A stretch of 17,552 nucleotides of DNA, taken from NCBI GenBank assembly GCA_028872975.1, contig JAGWNV010000018.1, positions 1 to 17,552 of the forward strand, in the 5' to 3' direction. Below the pieces are notes generated by a model that saw only the letters and a program-made list of their open reading frames with translations, was not told where the DNA came from and made no database searches. Each line of letters opens with the position of its first letter. Within the stretch, counting starts at the first letter, position 1. Made by a program: the position numbers and the translations under genes. Below, piece after piece: positions 7,197 through 14,475 of the stretch. Source of the DNA: Acidobacteriota bacterium. GTDB taxonomy: Bacteria > Actinomycetota > Acidimicrobiia > Acidimicrobiales > UBA8190.

Positions 7197-7202
7197 TACC
7201 CT
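7197..7202 (+). promoter_or_regulatory. Predicted -10 element for the glycosyltransferase-hpnJ operon
   Basis: TACCCT, about 40 bp upstream of the glycosyltransferase GTG. Transcription from about 7209 would give a leader of roughly 34 nt carrying a strong Shine-Dalgarno, so this promoter is of the leadered kind. No -35 is recognisable. Confidence 0.4.
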
Positions 7203-7231
7203 GTCCCCGGGGGCGTGGGGCAGACCTGACG

Positions 7232-7237
7232 GGAGGT
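7232..7237 (+). promoter_or_regulatory. Ribosome binding site deciding the glycosyltransferase start
   Basis: GGAGGT within GGGAGGTGG, 5 nt before GTG 7243. It selects this GTG over upstream in-frame starts such as that at 7174. Confidence 0.7.
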
Positions 7238-7242
7238 GGCTC

Positions 7243-8406
7243 GTGCCCCGTGCGGTGATCCTCTCCGGCGCGCTCGGAAGCGGGCACGACGTCGTGTCCG
7301 AGGTCGTCTCCACGAGCCTGCAGGCCCAGGGCTGGCAGGTGCGGACCCTCGACTGCATGGGCCTGCTCGGGTCCCGGGGGGCCGAGATCGGCGACCGGGT
7401 GTTCCGTCGGATCGTGGCCATGCCCGGTCTCTACGACGGTCTCCACTTCGCCCATTTCCGTCAGGGGACGGCCCTCGTCCGGGCCCTCGACCGGGAGGCC
7501 ACCAAGCGGGTGGTGCCTGCCGTGCAAGAGGAGCTCGCCGGCGTCGGCGTCGATCTCCTCTTCGCCACCTTCGCCACCGGCGCCTCGGTGGCGGCGAAGC
7601 TCCGCCGGTCCGGAGCCCTGCGGCCCCCGCCCCGGACCGTCGTCCTCTGCACCGACGTGGATCCCTACTGGTGGTGGGTGTGGGAGGAGATCGACCTCTA
7701 CATGGTGACCTCGGGGGCGGCGGCAGGGGCCGTCCGCCGGTACGCCCCCCGAGCGGAGATCCACGTCGTCCCACCCCCCGTCCGACCGGCCTTCTACCGG
7801 GCGCCGGACCAGAAGGCGGCCCGGGCCGCCCTTGGCAGCCCCGGCACGGCCCGGTGTGTCCTGCTCATGGGGGGAGGCTGGGGGCTCGGGCCCGTGGCCG
7901 AGGTGGCCGAGGAGCTGGCATCGGAGGGCACCCACGTGCTGGCCGTGGCCGGCCACAACGACCGGCTCCGGGCCCGGTTGGAGGCGATGCGGGTCGACAC
8001 CCTCCATCCCTTCGGGTTCACCGACCGGATCCCCGAGCTCATGGCCGCCTCCGATCTCGTCCTCACGGCGCCCGGGGCCACCACCTGCAGCGAGGCGAGG
8101 GTGGTGGGACGACATCTCGTCGTCCTCGACGTCCTGCCCGGGCACGGCCGGGAGAACCTCCAGCACGAGCTCGAGTTGGGTGACGCCGACGCGTCGGGAG
8201 CGTCGCCCACCGAGATCCGGGCGGTGGTGGCGGCCGCCCTCGACCGGATCCCCCCCTCCCGGTCCCGGTCCCGGCGGTCGGCCGAGGAATGGCCCGTCGC
8301 CCTCGCCGAGGTCCTCGCCGCGCTCGGCCTCGCCGGCGGAGCGCGGCGGGAGCGACGAGCGGCAGGTGCGGAGGCGGCGGGACGACCAGCGGCGCGCCAG
8401 GCCTGA
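7243..8406 (+). CDS. GT28/MGDG-synthase-like glycosyltransferase
   Basis: A 387-residue GT-B-fold glycosyltransferase related to monogalactosyl-diacylglycerol synthase, diacylglycerol glucosyltransferase and MurG. The N-terminal acceptor domain begins AVILSGALGSGHD, the lipid-glycosyltransferase hallmark, and continues with TDVDPYWWWVWEEIDLYMV. The C-terminal nucleotide-sugar domain has LLMGGGWGLGPV and FGFTDRIPELMAASDLVLTAPGA (about residues 258-280), followed by TTCSEA and then PGHGRENLQ. The expected reaction is transfer of a sugar from a UDP-sugar to a membrane lipid at the inner leaflet. A Ser/Arg repeat and a basic tail end the protein. It is 44 bp upstream of hpnJ on the same strand, so it is likely co-transcribed; a hopanoid acceptor is therefore possible, but diacylglycerol is equally open. 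Confidence 0.88.
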   Translation: MPRAVILSGALGSGHDVVSEVVSTSLQAQGWQVRTLDCMGLLGSRGAEIGDRVFRRIVAMPGLYDGLHFAHFRQGTALVRALDREATKRVVPAVQEELAGVGVDLLFATFATGASVAAKLRRSGALRPPPRTVVLCTDVDPYWWWVWEEIDLYMVTSGAAAGAVRRYAPRAEIHVVPPPVRPAFYRAPDQKAARAALGSPGTARCVLLMGGGWGLGPVAEVAEELASEGTHVLAVAGHNDRLRARLEAMRVDTLHPFGFTDRIPELMAASDLVLTAPGATTCSEARVVGRHLVVLDVLPGHGRENLQHELELGDADASGASPTEIRAVVAAALDRIPPSRSRSRRSAEEWPVALAEVLAALGLAGGARRERRAAGAEAAGRPAARQA

Positions 8407-8435
8407 TCCTCGAGAGTGCGAGTCCCCCATCCCCC

Positions 8436-8441
8436 AGGAGG
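8436..8441 (+). promoter_or_regulatory. Ribosome binding site of hpnJ
   Basis: AGGAGG, 9 nt before ATG 8451. It supports the first of two adjacent ATG codons as start and rejects the upstream open frame. Confidence 0.65.
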
Positions 8442-8450
8442 CGAGAAGAG

Positions 8451-9878
8451 ATGATGCGAACCCTGTTCCTGCACCCACCTTCGTACGAGGGGTTCGACGG
8501 CGGCGCCGGGTCCCGGTACCAGGCCAAGCGGGAGGTCCGGTCGTTCTGGTACCCGACCTGGCTGGCACAGCCCGCCGCCCTCGTGCCGGGGAGCAAGCTC
8601 GTCGACGCGCCAGCGGCCGACCTTTCGCTCGGAGAGGTCCTCCGGGTCGCAGGGGAGTACGACCTCGCCGTCCTCCACACGAGCAGCCCCTCCTTCCCCG
8701 GTGACGTCAAGGTGGCCGAGGCCCTCAAGGCCGAGAACCCTTCGCTTCGGATCGGGTTCGTCGGCGCCAAGGTGGCCGTCGACCCGGAGGGTTCCCTCCT
8801 CGCCTCGCCGGCGATCGACTTCGTGGCCCGGGAGGAGTTCGACTTCACCATCGCCGAGATCGCCGAGGGGCGGCCCCTCGAGGAGGTGGACGGGGTGACC
8901 TTCCGGGCCCCCGACGGCTCGGTGGCCCGGACGGCGGATCGGGCCATCCTCGAGGACATGGACCGGCTCCCCTACGTGGTCGACGTCTACAAGCGGGACC
9001 TGCGGATCGAGGACTACTTCATCGGCTACCTCAAGCATCCCTACCTGTCGCTCTACACGGGCCGGGGCTGCCGGTCGCAGTGCACCTTCTGTCTCTGGCC
9101 CCAGACCGTGGGGGGCCACCGCTACCGGACCCGGAGCGTCGAGCACGTCCTCGGCGAGATGGCCCTCGTCCCCCGGTACTTCCCCCAGGTGAAGGAGGTC
9201 TTCTTCGACGACGACACCTTCACCGACGACCGGCCCAGGGCCGAGGAGGTGGCGAGGGGGATGGGCAGGCTCGGGCTCACCTGGTCCTGCAACGCCAAGG
9301 CCAACGTCCCCTACGAGACCCTGAAGGTCATGCGTGACAACGGCCTCCGGCTGCTCCTCGTGGGGTTCGAGAGCGGCGACGACCAGATCCTCAAGAACAT
9401 CAAGAAGGGGGTGAAGGTCGACCGCGCCCGGCAGTTCGCCAAGGACTGCCGGGACCTCGGCATCACCATCCACGGGACCTTCATCATCGGCTTGCCCGGG
9501 GAGACGAAGGAGACGATCCAGCAGACCATCCGGTACGCCCGGGAGATCAACCCCCACTCCCTCCAGGTCTCGATCGCCGCGCCCTATCCGGGGACGGCGC
9601 TCTACGAGCAGGCAGAGGCGGAGGGGTGGCTGCCGGACGACCAGGCCCCGCTGGTGGACGACCGGGGCGTGCAGTCGGCGGTCCTCGAGTACCCCGAGCT
9701 CAGCCGGACCGAGATCTTCGAGTCGGTCGACGAGTTCTACAAGAAGTTCTACTTCCGGGCCGGGAAGATCGCCGAGATGGTCTCGGAGATGGTGAGGGAC
9801 AAGGACATGTTCACCCGGCGCCTCCGCGAGGGAGTGGAGTTCGTGACTTTCCTCCGTCGCCACAAGACGACGGTCTGA
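8451..9878 (+). CDS. hpnJ: Hopanoid-associated radical SAM protein HpnJ
   Basis: A 475-residue B12-binding-type radical SAM enzyme. The N-terminus (MRTLFLHPPSYEGFDGGAG, then RYQA and SFWYPTWLAQPAALVPG) is characteristic of HpnJ, which is about 470 residues long. Residues 1-165 form a Rossmann-like cobalamin-binding-type domain without an obvious DxHxxG motif. The radical SAM core follows, with the 4Fe-4S ligands C207, C211 and C214 (CRSQCTFC), FFDDDTF and GLPGETKETI. In proteobacteria HpnJ acts after HpnI and HpnK to turn the glucosamine head group of bacteriohopanetetrol into a cyclitol ether. Neither partner is in this window; instead a GT28-type glycosyltransferase precedes it. Its stop lies 3 bp from the end of convergent aceE. 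Assignment is by motif recall; a related lipid radical SAM enzyme remains possible. Confidence 0.85.
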   Translation: MMRTLFLHPPSYEGFDGGAGSRYQAKREVRSFWYPTWLAQPAALVPGSKLVDAPAADLSLGEVLRVAGEYDLAVLHTSSPSFPGDVKVAEALKAENPSLRIGFVGAKVAVDPEGSLLASPAIDFVAREEFDFTIAEIAEGRPLEEVDGVTFRAPDGSVARTADRAILEDMDRLPYVVDVYKRDLRIEDYFIGYLKHPYLSLYTGRGCRSQCTFCLWPQTVGGHRYRTRSVEHVLGEMALVPRYFPQVKEVFFDDDTFTDDRPRAEEVARGMGRLGLTWSCNAKANVPYETLKVMRDNGLRLLLVGFESGDDQILKNIKKGVKVDRARQFAKDCRDLGITIHGTFIIGLPGETKETIQQTIRYAREINPHSLQVSIAAPYPGTALYEQAEAEGWLPDDQAPLVDDRGVQSAVLEYPELSRTEIFESVDEFYKKFYFRAGKIAEMVSEMVRDKDMFTRRLREGVEFVTFLRRHKTTV

Positions 9879-9881
9879 TCC

Positions 9882-12608
9882 TCAGCCGGCGCCCCAGGGG
9901 TCGGCGGCCCCCGCGTCGAGGCCGTAGCGGTCGATGGCCTCGGCCACCTCGTCGGGCTTGGCCTCACCTGCAGCCGCCAGCGCCGAGAGGACGGCCAGGA
10001 CGATGTGGGCGGCGTCGGTCTCGAAGAACCGCCGGAGGGCACCTCGGGTGTCGGACCGGCCGAATCCGTCGGTCCCGAGGGAGGTGAAGGGCCTCGGGAC
10101 CCAACGGGCGATCTGGTCGGGCACCGACCGGACGTAGTCGGTCACGGCCACCACCGGCCCCTCGCCCTCGGCGAGGAGTCCCTGGACGTGGGGCAGCCGT
10201 TGCTCGCTCGCCGGGTGGAGCCGGTTCCAGCGTTCGGCCGAGAGGGCCTCGGCACGGAGCTCGGAGTAGGAGGTCACCGACCAGGCGTCGGTCGACACCC
10301 CCCAGTCGTCGGCGAGGAGCCTGCGGGCCTCCATGGCCGCCTGCCACATCGGCCCCGAGAAGAGGATGCTGGCCCGTCTCGGCCCCCCGTTCCTCGTGGC
10401 CGGGACGTCGGCGGGGGGAGCGAACCGGTAGATGCCCCGGAGGATGCCGTCGCGGACGGCGGCGGTCTCCTCGCCCTCGGGCAGGGGGGGCATGACGTAG
10501 TTCTCGTTGTAGAGGGTGATGTACCAGAACCGGTCCTCGGGTTCGGGGCCGAGGGTCCGGGCGACGGCCTCCTCCATCACGACGGCGACCTCGTAGGCGA
10601 AGGCCGGGTCGTAGACCCGGCAGGCCGGGTTGGTGGCGGCGAGGACCGGCGAGTGGCCGTCGTCGTGCTGGAGCCCCTCGCCCTGGAGGGTGGTCCGACC
10701 CGCCGTGCAGCCGGCCAGGATGCCCCGGCCGCGGATGTCGCCGGCAAGCCAGGCGAGGTCCCCGGTCCGCTGGAAGCCGAACATCGAATAGAAGAGGTAG
10801 ATCGGGAACATGGGCCGGCCCCAGGTGGCGTAGGCCGTCGAGAGGGCGACGAAGGAGGCCATGGCCCCGGCTTCGGTGATGCCCTCTTCGAGGACCTGGC
10901 CCTTGCGGTCCTCGGCGTACCGGAGGATGAGGTCGGAGTCGACGGGGGTGTACCGCTGGCCCTCGGGCGCGTAGATCATCGTCTCGGCGATGAGGGGCTC
11001 GAGGCCGAAGGTCCGGGCCTCGTCGGGGACGATGGGGACGACGAGCCTGCCCACTTCGGGGTCCCGGACGAGGGACCGGAGGAGACGGGCGAAGGCCATC
11101 GTGGTGGAGGCGGCCTGCTTCCCCGATCCGGAGAGGAGATCGGCGAAGACCTTCGGCTCGGGCGGGGGGGAGGGGTTGGGCCGGACGAGCCGGCTCGGGA
11201 GGGGACCGGTGAGGGCCATGCGGCGGGCGAGGAGGTACTCGTGGGCAGGGGATCCCTCGGATGGCCGGTAGTAGGGGGGGTGCTCGGCGTCGAGGGCCTC
11301 GTCGGGGATCTCCTCCTGGAGGTAGAGGCGGTCCCGGAGGGTCACGAGCTGGGCCCGGGTCATCTTCTTGATCTGATGGGTGGCGTTGCGGGCCTCGATC
11401 TCGGGGCCCAGGGTCCAGCCCTTGATGGTCTTGGCCAGGATCACGGTCGGCTGGTCCCGTTGCTCGGAGGCGAGCCGGTAGGCGGCGTAGAGCTTCCGGT
11501 AGTCGTGGCCGCCCCGGGGGAGGGCCTGGAGGTCCTCGTCGGAGAGGTGCTCGACGAGTCGCCGGAGGCGGGGATCGGGGCCGAAGAAGTGCTCCCGGAT
11601 GTAGGCGCCGGTCTCGGTGGCGTACTTCTGGAACTCCCCGTCGGGGGTGCTGTTCATCTTGTCGAGGAGGACCCCGTCGACGTCCCGGGCCAGGAGGTCG
11701 TCCCACTTGGAGCCCCAGATCACCTTGATCACGTTCCAGCCCGCCCCCCGGAACATGGCTTCGGCTTCCTGGATGATCTTCCCGTTGCCCCGGACGGGAC
11801 CGTCGAGCCGCTGGAGATTGCAGTTGACGACGAAGATCAGGTTGTGGAGGTGCTCCCGGCCGGCCACCCCGAGGGCCCCGATCGACTCCACCTCGTCGAG
11901 CTCCCCGTCGCCGAGGAAGGCCCAGACGCGACTGGCGCTCGTGTCGACGAGCTCCCGGTTGAGCAGATAGCGGTTGACGTGGGCCTGGTAGATGGCACAG
12001 AGGGGCCCGAGACCCATCGAGACGGTGGGGTACTCCCAGAAGTCCGGGAGGAGGCGGGGATGGGGGTAGCTCGGGAGGCCTCCCGCGCTCACCTCCTGGC
12101 GGAACCCGTCGAGCTGCTCCTCGGAGAGGCGTCCTTCGACGAACGCTCGGGCGTAGATGCCCGGTGAGGCATGGCCCTGGAAGTAGACGAGGTCGCCGAA
12201 ACCCCCGTCGGCCTTGCCCCGGAAGAAGTGGTTGAAGCCCACCTCGTAGAGAGAGGCGGAGCTGGCGTAGGTGGCGAGGTGGCCGCCGATCCCTTCGCTC
12301 CTGTGGTTGGCCCGGCTCACCATCACGGCCGCGTTCCACCGGATGTAGGCCCGGATGCGGCGCTCGAGGTACTCGTCGCCCGGGAACCATGGCTCCTGCT
12401 CCGGGGAGATGGTGTTGACGTAGGGCGTCGAGACGGTGGAGGGGAAGTCGACCTGTTTGGCCTGGGCCCGCTCGAGGAGCTTCATCAGGATGAACCGGGC
12501 CCTGCTCCGGCCGTGGGTGTCGAGGACGGCGTCGAAGGAGTCCACCCACTCCTGTGTCTCCTGTGGGTCGATGTCCGGGAGCTGGTGGGACATGCCGTCG
12601 AAGAGCAC
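9882..12608 (-). CDS. aceE: Pyruvate dehydrogenase E1 component, homodimeric type (AceE)
   Basis: Thiamine-diphosphate-dependent decarboxylation of pyruvate and acetyl transfer to the E2 lipoyl group. The 908-residue length matches the roughly 890-930 of AceE. The thiamine motif runs from GDG (233-235) to NCNLQRLDGPVRGNG (NCN at 262-264). The cofactor-activating glutamate is E579 in EEGITEAGA, and SMFGFQRTGDLAWLAGD and GRTTLQGEGLQHDDGHS are nearly as in the enterobacterial enzyme. The N-terminus QETQEWVDSFDAVL is the usual E2-binding region. GTG 12608 is chosen because TAGCAT sits exactly 6 nt upstream (leaderless geometry); ATG 12593 is the alternative. It is convergent with hpnJ and divergent from the HNH gene. 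E3 and E2 partners lie about 3 kb away on the other strand. Confidence 0.96.
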   Translation of the reverse strand: MLFDGMSHQLPDIDPQETQEWVDSFDAVLDTHGRSRARFILMKLLERAQAKQVDFPSTVSTPYVNTISPEQEPWFPGDEYLERRIRAYIRWNAAVMVSRANHRSEGIGGHLATYASSASLYEVGFNHFFRGKADGGFGDLVYFQGHASPGIYARAFVEGRLSEEQLDGFRQEVSAGGLPSYPHPRLLPDFWEYPTVSMGLGPLCAIYQAHVNRYLLNRELVDTSASRVWAFLGDGELDEVESIGALGVAGREHLHNLIFVVNCNLQRLDGPVRGNGKIIQEAEAMFRGAGWNVIKVIWGSKWDDLLARDVDGVLLDKMNSTPDGEFQKYATETGAYIREHFFGPDPRLRRLVEHLSDEDLQALPRGGHDYRKLYAAYRLASEQRDQPTVILAKTIKGWTLGPEIEARNATHQIKKMTRAQLVTLRDRLYLQEEIPDEALDAEHPPYYRPSEGSPAHEYLLARRMALTGPLPSRLVRPNPSPPPEPKVFADLLSGSGKQAASTTMAFARLLRSLVRDPEVGRLVVPIVPDEARTFGLEPLIAETMIYAPEGQRYTPVDSDLILRYAEDRKGQVLEEGITEAGAMASFVALSTAYATWGRPMFPIYLFYSMFGFQRTGDLAWLAGDIRGRGILAGCTAGRTTLQGEGLQHDDGHSPVLAATNPACRVYDPAFAYEVAVVMEEAVARTLGPEPEDRFWYITLYNENYVMPPLPEGEETAAVRDGILRGIYRFAPPADVPATRNGGPRRASILFSGPMWQAAMEARRLLADDWGVSTDAWSVTSYSELRAEALSAERWNRLHPASEQRLPHVQGLLAEGEGPVVAVTDYVRSVPDQIARWVPRPFTSLGTDGFGRSDTRGALRRFFETDAAHIVLAVLSALAAAGEAKPDEVAEAIDRYGLDAGAADPWGAG

Positions 12609-12614
12609 CTCTCC

Positions 12615-12620
12615 ATGCTA
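12615..12620 (-). promoter_or_regulatory. Predicted -10 element for aceE (leaderless)
   Basis: TAGCAT on the minus strand, then GGAGAG (6 nt), then GTG at 12608. The G of the start codon would be +1. GGAGAG looks like a Shine-Dalgarno but would be too close to serve this GTG and about 9 nt beyond the usual range from ATG 12593. Confidence 0.6.
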
Positions 12621-12675
12621 CGGGTCGGTCCCCGGCGACCTGCGCTTCGGCTCGCCGTCACACCCCCCGGACAAC

Positions 12676-13893
12676 ATGGTCGGCGTGCCGGGGGCGACGC
12701 AGCTGGAGGAGTGCCCGGTCGAGCAGGCCGAGGAGCACCTCGAGGCGCTCCGCCGCTGGTCGGAACGGCTGGAGCCGGCCACCTTCTCCGCCGACGCGGC
12801 GGCCCGGCTCCTCGACGTCGCCGGCGCCATCGAGCGGCTGGGGGCGGCCCTCAAGCTCCGGGTCGTCCCCCGGGCCCTCCAGGGCGCGTCCTGGAGGGAG
12901 GAGGGCTACCGGTCCGAGGCGGCGTGGCTGGCCGAGAGGACCCGGTCCTCGGTCCCCCAGGCCGTGGCCGTGAAGACCACCGCCGAGCGGCTCGAGACCC
13001 TGCCGGCCACGGCCGAGGCCCTGGCCGCCGGTGCCCTGTCCCCGCTCGAGGCCCAGACGATCGCCGCCGCTGCCGTTGCCGACCCCACCGCCGAGGCGTC
13101 ACTGCTGGAGGCGGCCGGGACGCTGCCGCTGCACCTCTTCACACTGGCGGCGAAAAAGACGGCCCAGGCCGCCTACGTCGCCGATCCCGGTCACCGCGGG
13201 CGGCTCCACGCCCGGCGGTTCTTCCGGGCCTGGACCGACGAGGAGGGGATGAGCCGGATCTCCGGGGCGCTCCTTCCCGAGGACGGCCTCGAGCTGATCT
13301 CGGCCGTCAGGTCGAGGGCGGCGCACGTCGCCGACGAGATGCGGGCGGCCGGCGAGGAGCCTGAGCCCCAGGCCGCCTACGACGCCGACGCCCTCGTGGC
13401 GCTCGTCGCGGGCGACGAGAGGAGGGCGACCTTCGCCGGCGCCGAGGGCGGGCGGAGCCGGTCCCCCCAGCTCGTACTCCACGTGAGCGCCGAAGGGTTG
13501 CGGCGAGGGGTGCTCGAGGACGGGGAGTGGTGCGAGGTGCCCGGCGTCGGGCCGGTGCCCCTCCACGTCGCCGACTCGCTCGCCGGGGACGCCACCTTGA
13601 CCGTCCTCGCACGGAGCGGCGTCGACGTCCGGACGGTCGCCTACCTCGGCCGGACGGTGCCGACGGACGTCTGCCGGGCACTGGCGGGGCGGGATCCCAC
13701 CTGTGTGGTGCCCAATTGCCAGGTGACGGTCGGGCTGGAGATCGACCACTGGAAGGTGCCGTTCTCCCAGGGCGGCCCCACGGCATTGTGGAACCTCTGT
13801 CGGTTGTGCAAGTTCCATCACCGGCTCAAGACCTACGAAGGCTTCCGCCTGGCCGGAGGTCCGGGCCGGTGGGAGTGGTTCCCACCCGGCTGA
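12676..13893 (+). CDS. HNH endonuclease-domain protein with DUF222-like N-terminus
   Basis: A 405-residue member of the actinobacterial DUF222/13E12-repeat HNH family, which is often multicopy and of unknown role. Residues 1-320 are Ala/Glu-rich helical sequence of the DUF222 kind (SPLEAQTIAAAAV, RFFRAWTDEEGMSRISGALLP). The C-terminal HNH nuclease fold has a zinc-ribbon pair C343/C348 (CVVPNC) and C375/C378 (CRLC). It also has the catalytic-type D357-H358 in EIDHW, N374 in LWNLC, and H381-H382. All elements of a metal-dependent nicking or cutting nuclease are present. ATG 12676 is used, but CAACAT lies 7 nt before GTG 12685 and a leaderless start there is an alternative. It stands divergent to aceE and 21 bp before rnhA. 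No toxin partner or mobile-element ends are visible. Confidence 0.85.
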   Translation: MVGVPGATQLEECPVEQAEEHLEALRRWSERLEPATFSADAAARLLDVAGAIERLGAALKLRVVPRALQGASWREEGYRSEAAWLAERTRSSVPQAVAVKTTAERLETLPATAEALAAGALSPLEAQTIAAAAVADPTAEASLLEAAGTLPLHLFTLAAKKTAQAAYVADPGHRGRLHARRFFRAWTDEEGMSRISGALLPEDGLELISAVRSRAAHVADEMRAAGEEPEPQAAYDADALVALVAGDERRATFAGAEGGRSRSPQLVLHVSAEGLRRGVLEDGEWCEVPGVGPVPLHVADSLAGDATLTVLARSGVDVRTVAYLGRTVPTDVCRALAGRDPTCVVPNCQVTVGLEIDHWKVPFSQGGPTALWNLCRLCKFHHRLKTYEGFRLAGGPGRWEWFPPG

Positions 13894-13902
13894 CGGCCGC
13901 GG

Positions 13903-13908
13903 CAAGCT
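13903..13908 (+). promoter_or_regulatory. Predicted -10 element for rnhA
   Basis: CAAGCT, then GTCGGC (6 nt), then GTG at 13915. The block AAGCTGTCG-C-RTG is nearly the same as that before the MBL hydrolase (TAAGCTGTCGCCATG), which argues for a real shared promoter/start architecture. Confidence 0.45.
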
Positions 13909-13914
13909 GTCGGC

Positions 13915-14412
13915 GTGACTCCGGCGCGCCGCCGTCCCCCTGCCGCGCCCCTGGGACCGGGGGAGACCCTCGTCTATACCGACGGGGCCTGTCTGGGGAA
14001 CCCCGGACCGGGGGGATGGGCGTGGGCGGTGCCGGAGGGGCCCTACGAGAGCGGGCCGGACCCGGCCACCACCAATCAGCGGATGGAGATCACCGCCGTC
14101 CTCCGGGCGCTCGAGACGCTCGAGGGGCCCGTGCTCGTCATGAGCGACTCCACCTACGTCGTCAACTGCTTCCGGGACCGGTGGTGGTACGGGTGGATCC
14201 GGCGAGGGTGGCGGAACGCGGCGGGGAAACCGGTGGCCAACAGGGACCTCTGGGAGCCCCTCATCGGCCTGGCCGTCGACGGTGACCGGGTCGTCCGGTT
14301 CGACTGGGTGAAGGGCCACTCGGGGGATCCGATGAACGACCGGGTCGACCTTCTCGCCACCGAGGCAGCCGCCAAGCAGGAGGGAATCGCGGGGGGCCGG
14401 TTCCCAGGCTGA
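13915..14412 (+). CDS. rnhA: Ribonuclease HI
   Basis: A 165-residue cytoplasmic nuclease that cuts RNA in RNA-DNA hybrids, for example replication primers and R-loops. The catalytic carboxylates are complete: D23 in YTDGACLGNPGPGG, E58 in MEITAVLRALE, D78 in SDSTYVVN and D145 in NDRVD, with H135 in WVKGHSGDP as the flexible catalytic histidine. The basic handle segment WIRRGWRNAAGKPVANRDLW is present. The length fits (E. coli 155). A short Pro/Arg-rich extension of 16 residues precedes the first strand. The GTG start is 21 bp after the HNH stop. There is no Shine-Dalgarno; a CAAGCT box 6 nt upstream suggests its own leaderless transcript, though read-through from the HNH gene is likely too. 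Confidence 0.95.
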   Translation: MTPARRRPPAAPLGPGETLVYTDGACLGNPGPGGWAWAVPEGPYESGPDPATTNQRMEITAVLRALETLEGPVLVMSDSTYVVNCFRDRWWYGWIRRGWRNAAGKPVANRDLWEPLIGLAVDGDRVVRFDWVKGHSGDPMNDRVDLLATEAAAKQEGIAGGRFPG

Positions 14413-14462
14413 CCGGGGGGGCGGACGACCGTGCTCTTTGGCGGGCATCGGGAGTCGGCTCG

Positions 14463-14468
14463 TAGCAT
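14463..14468 (+). promoter_or_regulatory. Predicted -10 element for the HSD10-like dehydrogenase
   Basis: TAGCAT, 7 nt before ATG 14476, identical in sequence to the aceE box. TTGGCG at 14438-14443 is a possible -35 with a long 19-bp spacer. No Shine-Dalgarno is seen, so a leaderless start is predicted. Confidence 0.55.
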
Positions 14469-14475
14469 GCGGCCC

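Noticed and set aside
8255..8280. Short GGTCCC/CCGGTC tandem repeat near the end of the glycosyltransferase gene.
   Set aside because: It encodes a Ser/Arg run in a low-complexity tail; too short and coding-constrained to call a separate repeat element.
7243..8406. Naming the glycosyltransferase HpnI because it precedes hpnJ.
   Set aside because: HpnI is a different glycosyltransferase type; this sequence has MGDG-synthase/MurG-like GT-B motifs.
7794..9863. A 689-codon minus-strand frame opposite hpnJ and the glycosyltransferase.
   Set aside because: Antisense shadow of a radical SAM gene with intact CxxxCxxC; no domain on the minus strand.
10005..12167. A 720-codon open frame on the + strand opposite aceE.
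   Set aside because: It is the antisense image of a strongly conserved aceE gene; composition is Gly/Val/Glu-rich without any domain, as expected in GC-rich DNA.
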